64,000 nt of DNA from the NCBI RefSeq assembly GCF_007830595.1, contig NZ_VLLD01000015.1; one strand, written 5' to 3'. The stretch comes from Treponema_B putidum (GTDB taxonomy: Bacteria; Spirochaetota; Spirochaetia; Treponematales; Treponemataceae). The position numbers were made by a program, and so were the translations under genes. A model generated the notes under the pieces. That model did not search any database, was not told the DNA's origin, and was given only the letters and a program-made list of their open reading frames with translations. This document shows, one piece after another, positions 43,032 through 51,712 of the stretch. How positions within the stretch are numbered: the first letter of the stretch is position 1; every line of letters starts with the position of its first letter.

Positions 43032-46000
43032 TTAAAAGTTAGTACTCGTTTTTTCGCGTTTAATTAGCTCTTCATCCCTTTCGGTTAAAGGAATTTGCTG
43101 ACCCTTTGCGTCATAGATTGTAAAGTCGAGAGCTAAGCCTCTTAATTCCTGAACCAATACGTTAAAGGATTCGGGGATACCGGCAGAGCTTGAAGGCTCG
43201 CCCTTAACGATGGATTCATATATTTTAGACCGTCCGTGCATATCGTCGGACTTGATTGTGATAAGCTCCTGTAATGTGTTGGCAGCACCATAGGCTTCAA
43301 GTGCCCAAACTTCCATTTCTCCCAAGCGCTGGCCGCCGAACTGGGCCTTACCGCCCAAGGGCTGCTGAGTAACAAGAGAATAGGGGCCTGTTGACCGTGC
43401 ATGCATCTTGTCGTCTACCAAGTGAGCCAGCTTTAAAAAGTAGATAACACCGACAAAGACATCGTTTTCAAAGAGGCGGCCGGTTAAACCGTCTCTGAGT
43501 TTTACCTTAGAATTTGTAGGATAACCTGCGGCCTTGAGCTTTGCTTCAATCTGCTCCATGCTGGGAGACTCAAAAACGGGAGATTCGTACCACTCATTCA
43601 ATTTTAATCCTGCAAGGCCTAGCTCCGATTCCAAAATCTGTCCGACATTCATTCGGGATGGAACGCCGAGCGGGTTTAGACAAATATCGAGCGGTGTTCC
43701 GTCTTCCATGTAGGGCATATCTTCTTCGGGGAGAATTCTGGCTACAAGCCCCTTGTTTCCGTGGCGGCCTGCCATCTTATCTCCCTCTCGGAGCTTCCTC
43801 TTTGTGGCGATTAAAACTTTTACAACCTCATCTACACCGGGACTCAAGTCATCTCCCTGATCCCTCTTTAAGCGCTGAACATCGATAACCGTGCCCTCAG
43901 TTCCGTGGGGAACACGCAGGGAGGTATCCCGCACTTCCTTAGCCTTTTCACCGAAGATAGAATTAAGGAGCTTAAACTCAGGGGTTGTATCGCTTTCGCT
44001 CTTGGGGGTAACCTTTCCTACAAGGATGTCTCCGGGCTTTACCTTAGAGCCGATCCGTATAATACCTTCACTGTCGAGGTCATCCAAGCTCTTTTCGGAC
44101 TTATTCGGAATATCACAGGTCATCTTTTCGGCACCCAGCTTTGTTTCCCGAACATCGGTTGAAAGCTCTTTTATATGAATAGAAGTGAACATATCTTCTT
44201 TTACAACTCTGCGTGAAATTAAAATAGCATCCTCATAGTTGTAACCGTTCCAAGGAACAAAGCCTACAAGGATGTTTCGGCCTAGGGCCAACTCTCCGTT
44301 ATAGGTTGCAGGCCCGTCAGCTATGGGCTGTCCTTCTTTTACGGCATCTCCCACATTTACGATGGGGCGCTGATGATAGCATGTTTCTTGGTTAGTCCTT
44401 TGATATTTTAAGAGAGTGTATTCGTCCTTATCTTCTTTATTTTTTCCCTTTTCGGGGGAGATAATAATCTGATCGGAAGAAACGAACTCAACCTTCCCCG
44501 CCCTCTTTGCCTTAATCAAAACGCCCGAATCATAGGCGCACTTTTTTTCCATACCGGTTCCGACACGGGGCGGCTCAGGGAAAACAAGAGGAACGGCCTG
44601 GCGCTGCATGTTAGAACCCATGAGGGCACGGTTAGCATCGTCATGCTCAAGGAAGGGAATTAGAGAAGCCGAAACGGATATAATCTGTTTCGGAGAAACA
44701 TCCATGTACTGAATATCTTTCGGGCTTCTTGAAGTATAGTCTCCAAGTCTTCGGCATGAAACCTGATCCGTATTGATTTTTCCATCCTTTCCTATAGCGG
44801 AAGAAACCTGACCTATAAAGTACTTGTCTTCATCCATTGCAGACAAGTATTCGATTTCTCGTGTAGCAACCCCGTTTACAACCTTTACATAGGGGGCTTC
44901 CAAAAAACCGTATTCGTTTACACGGGCATAGTTTGCCATAGAAACTATGAGTCCTATATTCGGGCCTTCAGGGGTCTCGATCGGGCACATTCTTCCGTAG
45001 TGGGTATAGTGAACTTCACGGACCTCAAAGCCCGCCCTGTCTCGTGAAAGACCGCCGGGGCCTAAAGCGTTAAGACGGCGCTTATGAGTAAGCTCGGCCA
45101 AGGGGTTTACCTGATCCATGAACTGGGACAATTGGCTTGCCCCGAAAAATTCTTTGATAGCTGCAACAATGGGCTTAATGGAAATTAAGTCCTGAGGTTT
45201 GATGGTATCCATCTCCTTGGAGCTCATCCTGTCGCGGGCAATACGTTCCATTCTGGAGAAGGCTTTTTTTAGAACATCGGTCATAATTTCGCCGACTGAC
45301 CTAATTCTCCTGTTACCCAGATGGTCAATATCGTCAACACTTTCTTCTCCTATGTAGACCTTGATCAAAAGCTTCATCGTTTTAAAGATGTCTTCTTCAA
45401 TTAAGGTTGTGCCTTGCACATCATCGGGATAGTCGAATTTTTTGTTTAATTTATATCGGCCGACCTTACCTATATCGTATCGGCGGGCCGTAAAGAACAT
45501 ATTGTGCAGGTCTTCTTTTGCATTTTCGTATGTAATAGGATCTCCCGGACGTATAACGCTGTAGACTGCGTTTAAGGCATCTTCAACTGTCGGCTCATCG
45601 TTTACGGCAGGGTCGGGAGTATACTTAATTTCCTCTCTTTCAAAGCAGTTGATGATGATCTGAGAATCCAAAGAATCCTTTGCCTTAAAGTCGATTATCG
45701 TTATCTTTTTAACTCCGCTTTGAATTAAATCGTCTATGTTATGGGGATGGATCTTTTCACCGGCTTGATGCATTTTCCGTTTTTCGCCATCCTCACCTTT
45801 CACAAAAACATCACGGGCTAAAACTTGACCGATCAGTTCTTCATATTCCGACCTGTCGGCAGATATTTTTGCCGTCTTAGTCTTATAGAAAAGGTCGATA
45901 ATTTTTTCTCTTGTATCATATCCGAGAGCGCGTAAAAATATCGTACCTAAAATTCGCTTTTTACTGTCTAGCTTTGCATAAATAAGCTCTTTTTTCTGAT

Positions 46001-46535
46001 CTATTTCAAATTCAAGCCATGTTCCGCGGTAGGGAATAATGCGGCTTGAGTAAACGCCTTTTTCATGCGAAAAGATTACACCCGGCGAACGGTGAATCTG
46101 AGAAACTACAACCCGTTCCGCTCCGTTGATAATAAAGGTTCCTCTTTCAGTCATTAACGGAATATCGCCCATATATATGTTTTTGCGGCGTATTTCTTTA
46201 GTTTCTTTAAAAAATAAATCTATTTCGGCTTTTAAGGGAACAGAATATGTTAAACCCTTTTGTTTACATTCAATTTCTGAAAATTTAATACTGTCATAAT
46301 CGAGAGAATAGGAAAGATATTGCAAAGCCATGTCTTCATTTATACTTTCTATAGGAAAAGTTGTATTAAAAACCGATTCTAAACCCTCAATATCGGCCTC
46401 ATCCGTCTTTTTTTCTTTGTTTAAAAATTTATTGTAAGATTGAATCTGAATATCTATAAGGTTAGGAAGTTCCATAAAATTCGGAACATCCTTACCATAA
46501 TATCTTCGATCTATCTTTTGGCCTCTTGCAAACAT
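43032..46535 (-). CDS. rpoB: RNA polymerase subunit beta
   Basis: The 1167-residue subunit beta. The rifampicin-binding region is visible as SQLSQFMDQVNPLAELTHKRRLNALGPGGLSRDRAG, which has Asn in NPLAEL where Escherichia coli has Asn568, and the usual Ser (SRDR) rather than a resistance change. Further landmarks are GRNILVGFVPWNGYNYEDAI, KVTPKSESDTTPE, and the C-terminal KAQFGGQRLGEMEVWALEAYGAA. The start at ATG 46535 has GGGGGTAAGG upstream. A 147-bp spacer with an attenuator-like hairpin separates it from rplL. Confidence 0.99.
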   Translation of the reverse strand: MFARGQKIDRRYYGKDVPNFMELPNLIDIQIQSYNKFLNKEKKTDEADIEGLESVFNTTFPIESINEDMALQYLSYSLDYDSIKFSEIECKQKGLTYSVPLKAEIDLFFKETKEIRRKNIYMGDIPLMTERGTFIINGAERVVVSQIHRSPGVIFSHEKGVYSSRIIPYRGTWLEFEIDQKKELIYAKLDSKKRILGTIFLRALGYDTREKIIDLFYKTKTAKISADRSEYEELIGQVLARDVFVKGEDGEKRKMHQAGEKIHPHNIDDLIQSGVKKITIIDFKAKDSLDSQIIINCFEREEIKYTPDPAVNDEPTVEDALNAVYSVIRPGDPITYENAKEDLHNMFFTARRYDIGKVGRYKLNKKFDYPDDVQGTTLIEEDIFKTMKLLIKVYIGEESVDDIDHLGNRRIRSVGEIMTDVLKKAFSRMERIARDRMSSKEMDTIKPQDLISIKPIVAAIKEFFGASQLSQFMDQVNPLAELTHKRRLNALGPGGLSRDRAGFEVREVHYTHYGRMCPIETPEGPNIGLIVSMANYARVNEYGFLEAPYVKVVNGVATREIEYLSAMDEDKYFIGQVSSAIGKDGKINTDQVSCRRLGDYTSRSPKDIQYMDVSPKQIISVSASLIPFLEHDDANRALMGSNMQRQAVPLVFPEPPRVGTGMEKKCAYDSGVLIKAKRAGKVEFVSSDQIIISPEKGKNKEDKDEYTLLKYQRTNQETCYHQRPIVNVGDAVKEGQPIADGPATYNGELALGRNILVGFVPWNGYNYEDAILISRRVVKEDMFTSIHIKELSTDVRETKLGAEKMTCDIPNKSEKSLDDLDSEGIIRIGSKVKPGDILVGKVTPKSESDTTPEFKLLNSIFGEKAKEVRDTSLRVPHGTEGTVIDVQRLKRDQGDDLSPGVDEVVKVLIATKRKLREGDKMAGRHGNKGLVARILPEEDMPYMEDGTPLDICLNPLGVPSRMNVGQILESELGLAGLKLNEWYESPVFESPSMEQIEAKLKAAGYPTNSKVKLRDGLTGRLFENDVFVGVIYFLKLAHLVDDKMHARSTGPYSLVTQQPLGGKAQFGGQRLGEMEVWALEAYGAANTLQELITIKSDDMHGRSKIYESIVKGEPSSSAGIPESFNVLVQELRGLALDFTIYDAKGQQIPLTERDEELIKREKTSTNF

Positions 46536-46564
46536 TCCTTACCCCCAATTTTATATTTAATCAC

Positions 46565-46599
46565 AAAAAGACTTCCTGAAAATTCATACAGGAAGTCTT
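46565..46599 (-). terminator. Attenuator-like hairpin between rplL and rpoB
   Basis: On the minus strand AAGACTTCCTG and CAGGAAGTCTT form a perfect 11-pair stem around ten bases, followed by TTTTTG. This is a terminator shape, yet essential rpoBC lies only about 30 bp downstream, so termination must be partial or controlled. Confidence 0.75.
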
Positions 46600-46621
46600 A
46601 GAGAAAATTTATTGTTTATGA

Positions 46622-46671
46622 TGTTATGCTTCTTTTAAAAAGAAGCATAACAATGTCCGGCTTAAAACCGG
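46622..46671 (-). other. Stem-loops following rplL
   Basis: A perfect 14-pair stem (TGTTATGCTTCTTT arms, 46622-46652, three-base loop) and a small CCGG/CCGG hairpin (46657-46671) lie between the rplL stop and the attenuator. The long stem is a plausible RNase III cleavage site of the kind known in rplL-rpoB spacers. Confidence 0.65.
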
Positions 46672-46682
46672 TATTTTGCTTA

Positions 46683-47072
46683 TTAAGCAATTTCAACTTC
46701 ACCGCCGGCGGCTGTAATAGCTTCCTTAATCTTGGCTGCTTCTTCTTTAGAAACATCTTCTTTAAGAACTTTCGGAGCTCCTTCAACAAGCTCTTTAGCT
46801 TCCTTCAAGCCGAGGCCGGGAATAACGTTTCGAACTTCCTTGATAACACCGATTTTTTTACCGGGATCAGCGAGGCCTTTAAGAGTAACGGTAAATTCCG
46901 TCTTCTCTTCTTCAGCGGTTCCGCCTCCTGCAGCTCCGCCTGCAACTACTGCAACGGGAGCAGCGGCTGTTACGCCGAATTTTTCTTCCATAGCTTTGAT
47001 AAGCTCGGAAAGTTCGAGAATCGTTTTTTCGCCGATTGCTTCAATAATTTGTTCATTTGTTAATGCTGCCAT
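46683..47072 (-). CDS. rplL: Ribosomal protein L7/L12
   Basis: The 129-residue stalk protein that recruits translation factors. The N-terminal dimerisation helix is followed by the flexible Ala/Gly-rich hinge (about residues 38-52), and the C-terminal domain has the GLKEAKELVEGAPKVLKE helix that contacts the GTPases. AAGGAGA precedes the ATG. It is the last ribosomal gene before the attenuated spacer to rpoB. Confidence 0.98.
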   Translation of the reverse strand: MAALTNEQIIEAIGEKTILELSELIKAMEEKFGVTAAAPVAVVAGGAAGGGTAEEEKTEFTVTLKGLADPGKKIGVIKEVRNVIPGLGLKEAKELVEGAPKVLKEDVSKEEAAKIKEAITAAGGEVEIA

Positions 47073-47115
47073 ATTATCTTCTCCTTAAATTTAAAATTTT
47101 GTGCTTTTAAGCACC

Positions 47116-47186
47116 TTAAGCAGACAGGGGGCAAGCCTTTGAAGCCTGACTGCTTAAAAATCTTTTCGGAAAACTCCTAAAAGATT
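47116..47186 (-). other. Two hairpins between rplJ and rplL
   Basis: In the 122-bp spacer, TTAAGCAG and CTGCTTAA (47116-47157) form the outer stem of a long hairpin, with further CAGG/CCTG pairing inside. AATCTTTT and AAAAGATT (47159-47186) form a second, followed on the minus strand by a short T run. They may tune rplL output or processing. Confidence 0.55.
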
Positions 47187-47194
47187 CCTTAGTT

Positions 47195-47773
47195 TTAAGC
47201 CTCTGAAGCAGAAGCTTCAGCTTTTGCTTCTGCGGGAGCACCGGCTTGAGCATCACCCTGAGGACCGCCATCGAGGCCGCCCTTATCCACAATCGCCTGT
47301 AAGGTACGTACAAACTTGGAAGTTGTAGCATTGACTGTAGACATAAACATTGCAATAAGGTCTTTTTTGCCGGGAAGTTTTGAAAACGCCTCAATTTGTT
47401 TGGCATCATAAATTTCACCGTCAACTACCGCACCCTTAATTACAAGAGCCGGAGTATCTTTTGCATATTCAAACAAGGTTTTTGCAGCAAGGTTTGCATC
47501 TTCTGAAATCATTGCCAAGGCTGTAGGCCCTGTTAACCAAGAATCTACATCCTTAATATCGGCATCTTCAAAAGCAATGCGTGCAAAATTATTACGTACA
47601 ACCTTGTATGTGCAAGCATTTTCCCTAAGCTTTTTGCGGAGCTCGGTAATCTGCTCAACCTTTAAGCCTCTGTACTCGGTAAAAATAAAAGCGGAGGAGG
47701 CTTTTACATCTTTTTTGATGTTTTCAATCGCTTCGATTTTTTGGCTATTCGGATTTTTTGTTCTTAATGCCAT
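47195..47773 (-). CDS. rplJ: Ribosomal protein L10
   Basis: A 192-residue protein that anchors L7/L12 dimers at the stalk base. The N-terminal rRNA-binding domain contains FTEYRGLKVEQITELRKKLRE and TYKVVRNNFARIA. The C-terminal helix that binds L7/L12 is followed by an Ala/Glu-rich tail, longer than in Escherichia coli. Only 1 bp separates it from rplA, so no independent L10 leader exists upstream; any autoregulation would have to act elsewhere. Confidence 0.97.
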   Translation of the reverse strand: MALRTKNPNSQKIEAIENIKKDVKASSAFIFTEYRGLKVEQITELRKKLRENACTYKVVRNNFARIAFEDADIKDVDSWLTGPTALAMISEDANLAAKTLFEYAKDTPALVIKGAVVDGEIYDAKQIEAFSKLPGKKDLIAMFMSTVNATTSKFVRTLQAIVDKGGLDGGPQGDAQAGAPAEAKAEASASEA

Positions 47774-47774
47774 T

Positions 47775-48455
47775 TTACTCTCCTACCTTATAATCAACCC
47801 AAACGCCGGGGCCCATTGTCGAACTTATCGATACGGATCTGATATAGTCGCCTTTTGCATCGGCAGGCTTTTTTCTCATCGTTTCGTTTATAAGAGCCTG
47901 TACGTTTTCTACAATTTTGGAAGAATCCATAGAGACTTTTCCTACAGGGAGGTGCACAACCCCGCCCTTGTCGGCACGGAATTCCACACGGCCTTTCTTA
48001 AGCTCATTTATAGCGCTTGCAATATCCGTGGTAACCGTTCCTGTTTTGGGGTTAGGCATTAAACCTCTACGGCCGAGAACCATACCCAAACGTCCTACAT
48101 CCTTCATCATGTCAGGGGTAGCAACGGCAATGTCAAAATCAAGCCAGCCTCCCTTTACCTTTTCAATGTATTCCGTAGAACCTGCATAGGCAGCTCCTGC
48201 ATCAAGAGCTTCTTTTACTCTGTCATCGGTACAAAAAACCAAAACTTTCTTTTCACCCCTAAACTGATGGGGTAGAACAAGGGTATCTCTAACACTCTGT
48301 CCCTTACCAAGGGTCAAACTTACATGAACTTCGACTGTTTCATCGAATTTGGCGTATTTAAGCTCTTTGACAATATCAACAGCCTTGGGAAGCTCATAGG
48401 AAGCCGCAGAATCATACTTTGTAATTGCATTTTTGTAATTTTTTCCGTGTCTCAT
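47775..48455 (-). CDS. rplA: Ribosomal protein L1
   Basis: A 226-residue protein of the mobile L1 stalk, which helps release deacylated tRNA and often represses its own operon. Diagnostic blocks are FDETVEVHVSLT, LGRRGLMPNPKTGTVT and VEFRADKGGVVHLPVGK. It lies between rplK (1 bp) and rplJ (1 bp). Confidence 0.98.
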   Translation of the reverse strand: MRHGKNYKNAITKYDSAASYELPKAVDIVKELKYAKFDETVEVHVSLTLGKGQSVRDTLVLPHQFRGEKKVLVFCTDDRVKEALDAGAAYAGSTEYIEKVKGGWLDFDIAVATPDMMKDVGRLGMVLGRRGLMPNPKTGTVTTDIASAINELKKGRVEFRADKGGVVHLPVGKVSMDSSKIVENVQALINETMRKKPADAKGDYIRSVSISSTMGPGVWVDYKVGE

Positions 48456-48456
48456 A

Positions 48457-48888
48457 CTAACGCTCCACCTCTACACCCATACTTCGTGCAGTTCCTGCAA
48501 TGATTTTTTTTGCAGCTTCAATGTCGTTTGCATTGATATCGGGCATCTTTGTTTTTGCGATTTCTTCCAATGCGGCCTTCGAAAGTTTTCCAACTTTTGC
48601 AGTAACCGATGCAGCAGAACCTTTTTCAATCTTACAGGCTTTTTTGATTAAAACCGATGCGGGCGGTGTTTTGAGGATAAAAGAAAAACTCTTATCGGCA
48701 TATACCGTAATAACAACGGGGATAACCAAACCGGGCTCCATGGACTTTGTACGGTCATTGAACTGCTGTACAAACTGAGGCGCACTTACACCGTGCGGAC
48801 CTAAAGCCGGGCCTACAGGCGGCGCAGGAGTTGCTTTTCCTGCGGGACACTGAAGTTTAATCTGTGTCACAACCTTTTTCTTTGCCAT
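48457..48888 (-). CDS. rplK: Ribosomal protein L11
   Basis: A 143-residue protein of the GTPase-associated centre, required for stringent-response signalling. Diagnostic blocks are KLQCPAGKATPAPPVGPALGPHGV and FNDRTKSMEPGLVIPVVITVY. The frame is open 17 codons upstream, but ATG 48888 with AAGGAGAG before it gives the normal family N-terminus MAKKKVVTQIKLQ. Confidence 0.98.
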   Translation of the reverse strand: MAKKKVVTQIKLQCPAGKATPAPPVGPALGPHGVSAPQFVQQFNDRTKSMEPGLVIPVVITVYADKSFSFILKTPPASVLIKKACKIEKGSAASVTAKVGKLSKAALEEIAKTKMPDINANDIEAAKKIIAGTARSMGVEVER

Positions 48889-48978
48889 CTTCTCTCCTTC
48901 CGGTACAAACGGAGATATCTCTCCTCCCGTAATATACAATTAAAGTGCAGGTAAAGGATACCGCACCTTATTTAAAAC

Positions 48979-49536
48979 TTAAATGATTTCAGCTTGAGAC
49001 ATTTCAACTTCAACCGGTGTAGTACGGCCGAAAATTGCAACCATAACTCTTAACTTATTTTTATCTGCCATAACCTCATCAATAACGCCTGTAAATGAAG
49101 CAAAAGCGCCTTCAATGATTTTGACATGCTGTCCTTCACTGAAATTCTGAATAACCCTGATATTTTTATCACCCTTAATTTCACCGGTTTTTTGTAAAAT
49201 TTCCTTTGCTTCTTCGGAAGAAATAGGCTGAGGTTTTTCATTACCTGCCGTACCCAAAAATCCGGTTACACCCTGAATTTTGCGGATTTCGGAACAAATG
49301 TTTTTCCAGCCAAGATCGGGAAGATTCATCTCAACAAGCATATAGCCGGGGAGAAATTTACGCTTAACATTGCGCTTTTTTCCGCTCTTATTTTCTATTA
49401 CAAGTTCTTCAGGTATTTTTATGTCCGTAACAAAATCTGCAGAAATAATGCCTTTTTCTATAAGAGTACGTATCGTTTTTTCAATTTTATTCTCATAGCC
49501 GGAATAGGTATGAAGAATATACCAAGCCTTAGCCAT
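48979..49536 (-). CDS. nusG: Transcription termination/antitermination factor NusG
   Basis: A 185-residue factor that binds the RNA polymerase clamp. The NGN domain starts AKAWYILHTYSGYENKIEKTI and has FLPGYMLVEMNL. The KOW motif FSEGQHVKIIEGAFASFTGVIDEV is near residues 129-152. It follows secE by 3 bp, the standard arrangement. Confidence 0.97.
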   Translation of the reverse strand: MAKAWYILHTYSGYENKIEKTIRTLIEKGIISADFVTDIKIPEELVIENKSGKKRNVKRKFLPGYMLVEMNLPDLGWKNICSEIRKIQGVTGFLGTAGNEKPQPISSEEAKEILQKTGEIKGDKNIRVIQNFSEGQHVKIIEGAFASFTGVIDEVMADKNKLRVMVAIFGRTTPVEVEMSQAEII

Positions 49537-49539
49537 TAC

Positions 49540-49719
49540 TTAAAAAATCCAACCTATGCAAGCTACAAAGAGAGCATCAAGCCCGCCGAGAAAAACAGCT
49601 ACGATTAAGGTAGAAATCAAAACCACCTTTACCGAAGACCCTACTTCAGAAGCCGTAGGCCAGACAACTTTTCTAAGCTCCCCTATACATTCTTTCCAAA
49701 AAGTTCCAATTTTAGCCAT
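49540..49719 (-). CDS. secE: Preprotein translocase subunit SecE
   Basis: A 59-residue protein with one membrane helix, the clamp of the SecYEG channel. The amphipathic segment FWKECIGELRKVVWPT carries the hallmark KVVWPT, followed by helix VVLISTLIVAVFLGGLDALF. The start is the ATG at 49719 with GAGG upstream, and the stop lies 3 bp before nusG. Confidence 0.95.
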   Translation of the reverse strand: MAKIGTFWKECIGELRKVVWPTASEVGSSVKVVLISTLIVAVFLGGLDALFVACIGWIF

Positions 49720-49744
49720 AAAAACCTCGTTTTTTTTTAAAATA

Positions 49745-49817
49745 CAGGCCAGGAAGGACTCGAACCCTCAACATTCGGTTTTGGAGACCGACGCTCTACC
49801 ATTGGAGCTACTGACCT
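49745..49817 (-). tRNA. tRNA-Trp (anticodon CCA)
   Basis: A complete 73-nt cloverleaf on the minus strand. Acceptor arms AGGTCAG and CTGGCCT pair with one wobble; the anticodon stem TCGGT/ACCGA holds loop CTCCAAA, so the anticodon is CCA. The T arm has GTTCGAGTC. The discriminator is G, and the 3' CCA is not encoded. It lies between rpmG and secE. Confidence 0.96.
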
Positions 49818-49863
49818 AATTGAACCTAGACCCTGCATCCTAAACAGACACGGGTCTATTCGG

Positions 49864-50034
49864 TTATTTTATCTTTGTTTCCTTATGCAATGTATGCTTT
49901 CGATCAAAAGAACAATACTTCATCAGCTCAAGCTTACCTTGAATGTTTTTTCTGTTCTTAGATGTAGTATAATTCTTTCTTTTACATTCGCTGCATTGAA
50001 GAGCTATGAGCTCTACAGCCGTTTTTTTAGCCAT
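49864..50034 (-). CDS. rpmG: Ribosomal protein L33
   Basis: A 56-residue protein starting MAKKTAVELIALQCSECKRKNYTT. CSEC is present, but the second Cys pair is reduced to a single Cys (KYCSF), so zinc binding is probably lost or altered. It sits between tRNA-Thr and tRNA-Trp, as in many spirochaetes and Gram-positive bacteria. Confidence 0.93.
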   Translation of the reverse strand: MAKKTAVELIALQCSECKRKNYTTSKNRKNIQGKLELMKYCSFDRKHTLHKETKIK

Positions 50035-50075
50035 TACTTTACCCTCCGCAAAATTCTAGGTCATCGTTTCCGAAA

Positions 50076-50148
50076 AGCTCCCGAGCAGAATTGAACTGCT
50101 GACCCCAACCTTACCATGGTTGTGCTCTGCCGACTGAGCTACAGGAGC
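50076..50148 (-). tRNA. tRNA-Thr (anticodon GGT)
   Basis: A 73-nt cloverleaf on the minus strand. GCTCCTG pairs with CGGGAGC (one wobble), the anticodon stem CAACC/GGTTG holds ATGGTAA, giving anticodon GGT, and the T loop has GTTCAATTC. The discriminator is T, and CCA is not encoded. It is the first gene after the operon promoter. Confidence 0.95.
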
Positions 50149-50174
50149 AAAATGCCCACAAAATAGGTTCGTGC

Positions 50175-50203
50175 ATTCTATCAAATCAGGCCTTTTTTGT
50201 CAA
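50175..50203 (-). promoter_or_regulatory. Main promoter of the tRNA-rpmG-secE-nusG-rpl-rpoBC cluster
   Basis: Consensus TTGACA and TAGAAT on the minus strand are 17 bp apart. The predicted start lies about 20 bp before the 5' end of tRNA-Thr. No other strong promoter is evident upstream of the cluster. Confidence 0.85.
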
Positions 50204-50237
50204 TACATTGATATGGAATTTTAAGCTAAATTAAACT

Positions 50238-50272
50238 AAAATCAGGCATTTCAATAAAAAATGCCTGATTTT
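50238..50272 (-). terminator. Terminator of the type I secretion operon
   Basis: A perfect 14-pair stem (AAATCAGGCATTT arms) with a seven-base loop, followed on the minus strand by TTTTAGTTTAATTT. It also shields the ribosomal promoter downstream. Confidence 0.85.
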
Positions 50273-50302
50273 AAAAAATAAATCTAAAAAAGTATAAAAC
50301 CT

Positions 50303-51712
50303 CTAAAAATTATAAACCTGCAAAACCTTTAAAACATACGATAGTCTTTCCGAATAATAATTTATTTCCGTTTCCTTTAAAAGATTTTTTGCAGCATCTA
50401 ATTCATGAAAATCGGTTTTACCCTGTTTATAAAGCTCCTCAGCAAGAGTAAAGTATTTTTTTTGAATTTCAAGGGCTGATTTTGCCGTTTCTATCATAAA
50501 AAGAGCTTCCTTAATATCTTTTAATCCCGCTTTTTTTTCTTCTTCAATTTTACGCTTTAAAGAATTTTCATCTAAAGAGTTAATTTCTTTTAAAATTTTA
50601 AAATTTTTATTCAGTCTAAAATCATCATGCAGAGGAGATAAGTTTATCTTTAAATTCATAGAGACTGACCATTTAATTGAGGGATTATCCTTCCAATAGC
50701 CCATAAAGGCTGTCGAAAAAGACGGATAATGATCTTTTGAAGGAAGTACATCTGCACTAAAAGAAATAAACAAGTTGGGAATTCGGCTTTGAAAATTGCT
50801 AACCGATTCCATCCATAAAGTTTGATGTTTTAAAAGACTAACCTCGTCCCCGGCAGAGGCTTCTTTTTGAAGAAAAAAGGTAAAATTTTCAAAAAAAGAC
50901 AGCCAATTGTCGATGTCTTCAGTTAAGTCATAAAAACGCAAGCCCATAGCTTCTATCTCATCAATAAGAGCATTGTAATTTTGTTGCGTTTGAAAAAGTA
51001 AAATTTCCGTTTGCCTCATTTTTTTATCCGCTTCGGAAAAGTCCAAAATAGAAAGCTTTCCTTGCGAAACCAAAACTTCATTTTTTTCGGTTTCTTCAAT
51101 ATTCCAATTTTGAACATGTTTTAATAGCTCAACCTTTTTCTTTAAAATTTTTTCTAAGCCGATGGCTGAAAGAGTTTTTAATATCAGCTTTTTTTTATCC
51201 AAATCTCTTTCAAGCGTGTAAAGTTTTTTCTTTTTTTGATAAAGTCCGAATTCTTGTTTTACAAAATCAGGCAGAACAGAAGGAGCCATAAACCATAAAG
51301 GCATATTTAAACCTGCTATAGAGTTATACTTATACGAATACTCCGGTGTACTATCAAGAAAAACCATGCAAGATTGTTTTCCTATGACATTAAGGTTCAT
51401 ACCGAGCGGAAGTCGTTGGTTAATTCCAAAAGACGAAACAAGATCTAAAGACTTATAAGGTTTATCAAACTTTACACCGGAAACCGAAGTATTTAACTCA
51501 GTATACGGAGCAGGGAACCAATTTGCAAATTCCGAAAAATTGAGCCTTTTATTCAGATTAAAGTTTAATTCTATTTTTTTGTATTGAGGATTTTTTTCGA
51601 TTAATGGGTTTACCTTATCAAAAAATTCTTTTATTCCAACTTCACTATCCGCTTCAGCATAAGCCGAAAATAAAATAAAAACAAAAAATATATCTAATAA
51701 AAACTTTTTCAT
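50303..51712 (-). CDS. TolC-like outer-membrane efflux protein
   Basis: A 469-residue protein with signal peptide MKKFLLDIFFVFILFSAYAEA. The mature protein is dominated by long helices (about residues 160-260 and 390-469) with intervening beta segments, the pattern of trimeric TolC channels; one repeat ends TLAEELYKQGKTDFHELDAAKNLL, the usual equatorial motif. GGAGG precedes the ATG, which overlaps the HlyD stop by 4 bp. It is the last gene of the exporter operon and would form its outer-membrane exit. Confidence 0.85.
   Translation of the reverse strand: MKKFLLDIFFVFILFSAYAEADSEVGIKEFFDKVNPLIEKNPQYKKIELNFNLNKRLNFSEFANWFPAPYTELNTSVSGVKFDKPYKSLDLVSSFGINQRLPLGMNLNVIGKQSCMVFLDSTPEYSYKYNSIAGLNMPLWFMAPSVLPDFVKQEFGLYQKKKKLYTLERDLDKKKLILKTLSAIGLEKILKKKVELLKHVQNWNIEETEKNEVLVSQGKLSILDFSEADKKMRQTEILLFQTQQNYNALIDEIEAMGLRFYDLTEDIDNWLSFFENFTFFLQKEASAGDEVSLLKHQTLWMESVSNFQSRIPNLFISFSADVLPSKDHYPSFSTAFMGYWKDNPSIKWSVSMNLKINLSPLHDDFRLNKNFKILKEINSLDENSLKRKIEEEKKAGLKDIKEALFMIETAKSALEIQKKYFTLAEELYKQGKTDFHELDAAKNLLKETEINYYSERLSYVLKVLQVYNF

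Noticed and set aside
43541..44178. Plus-strand open frames over rpoB
   Set aside because: They are shadows of the rpoB coding frame, without start signals or protein features.
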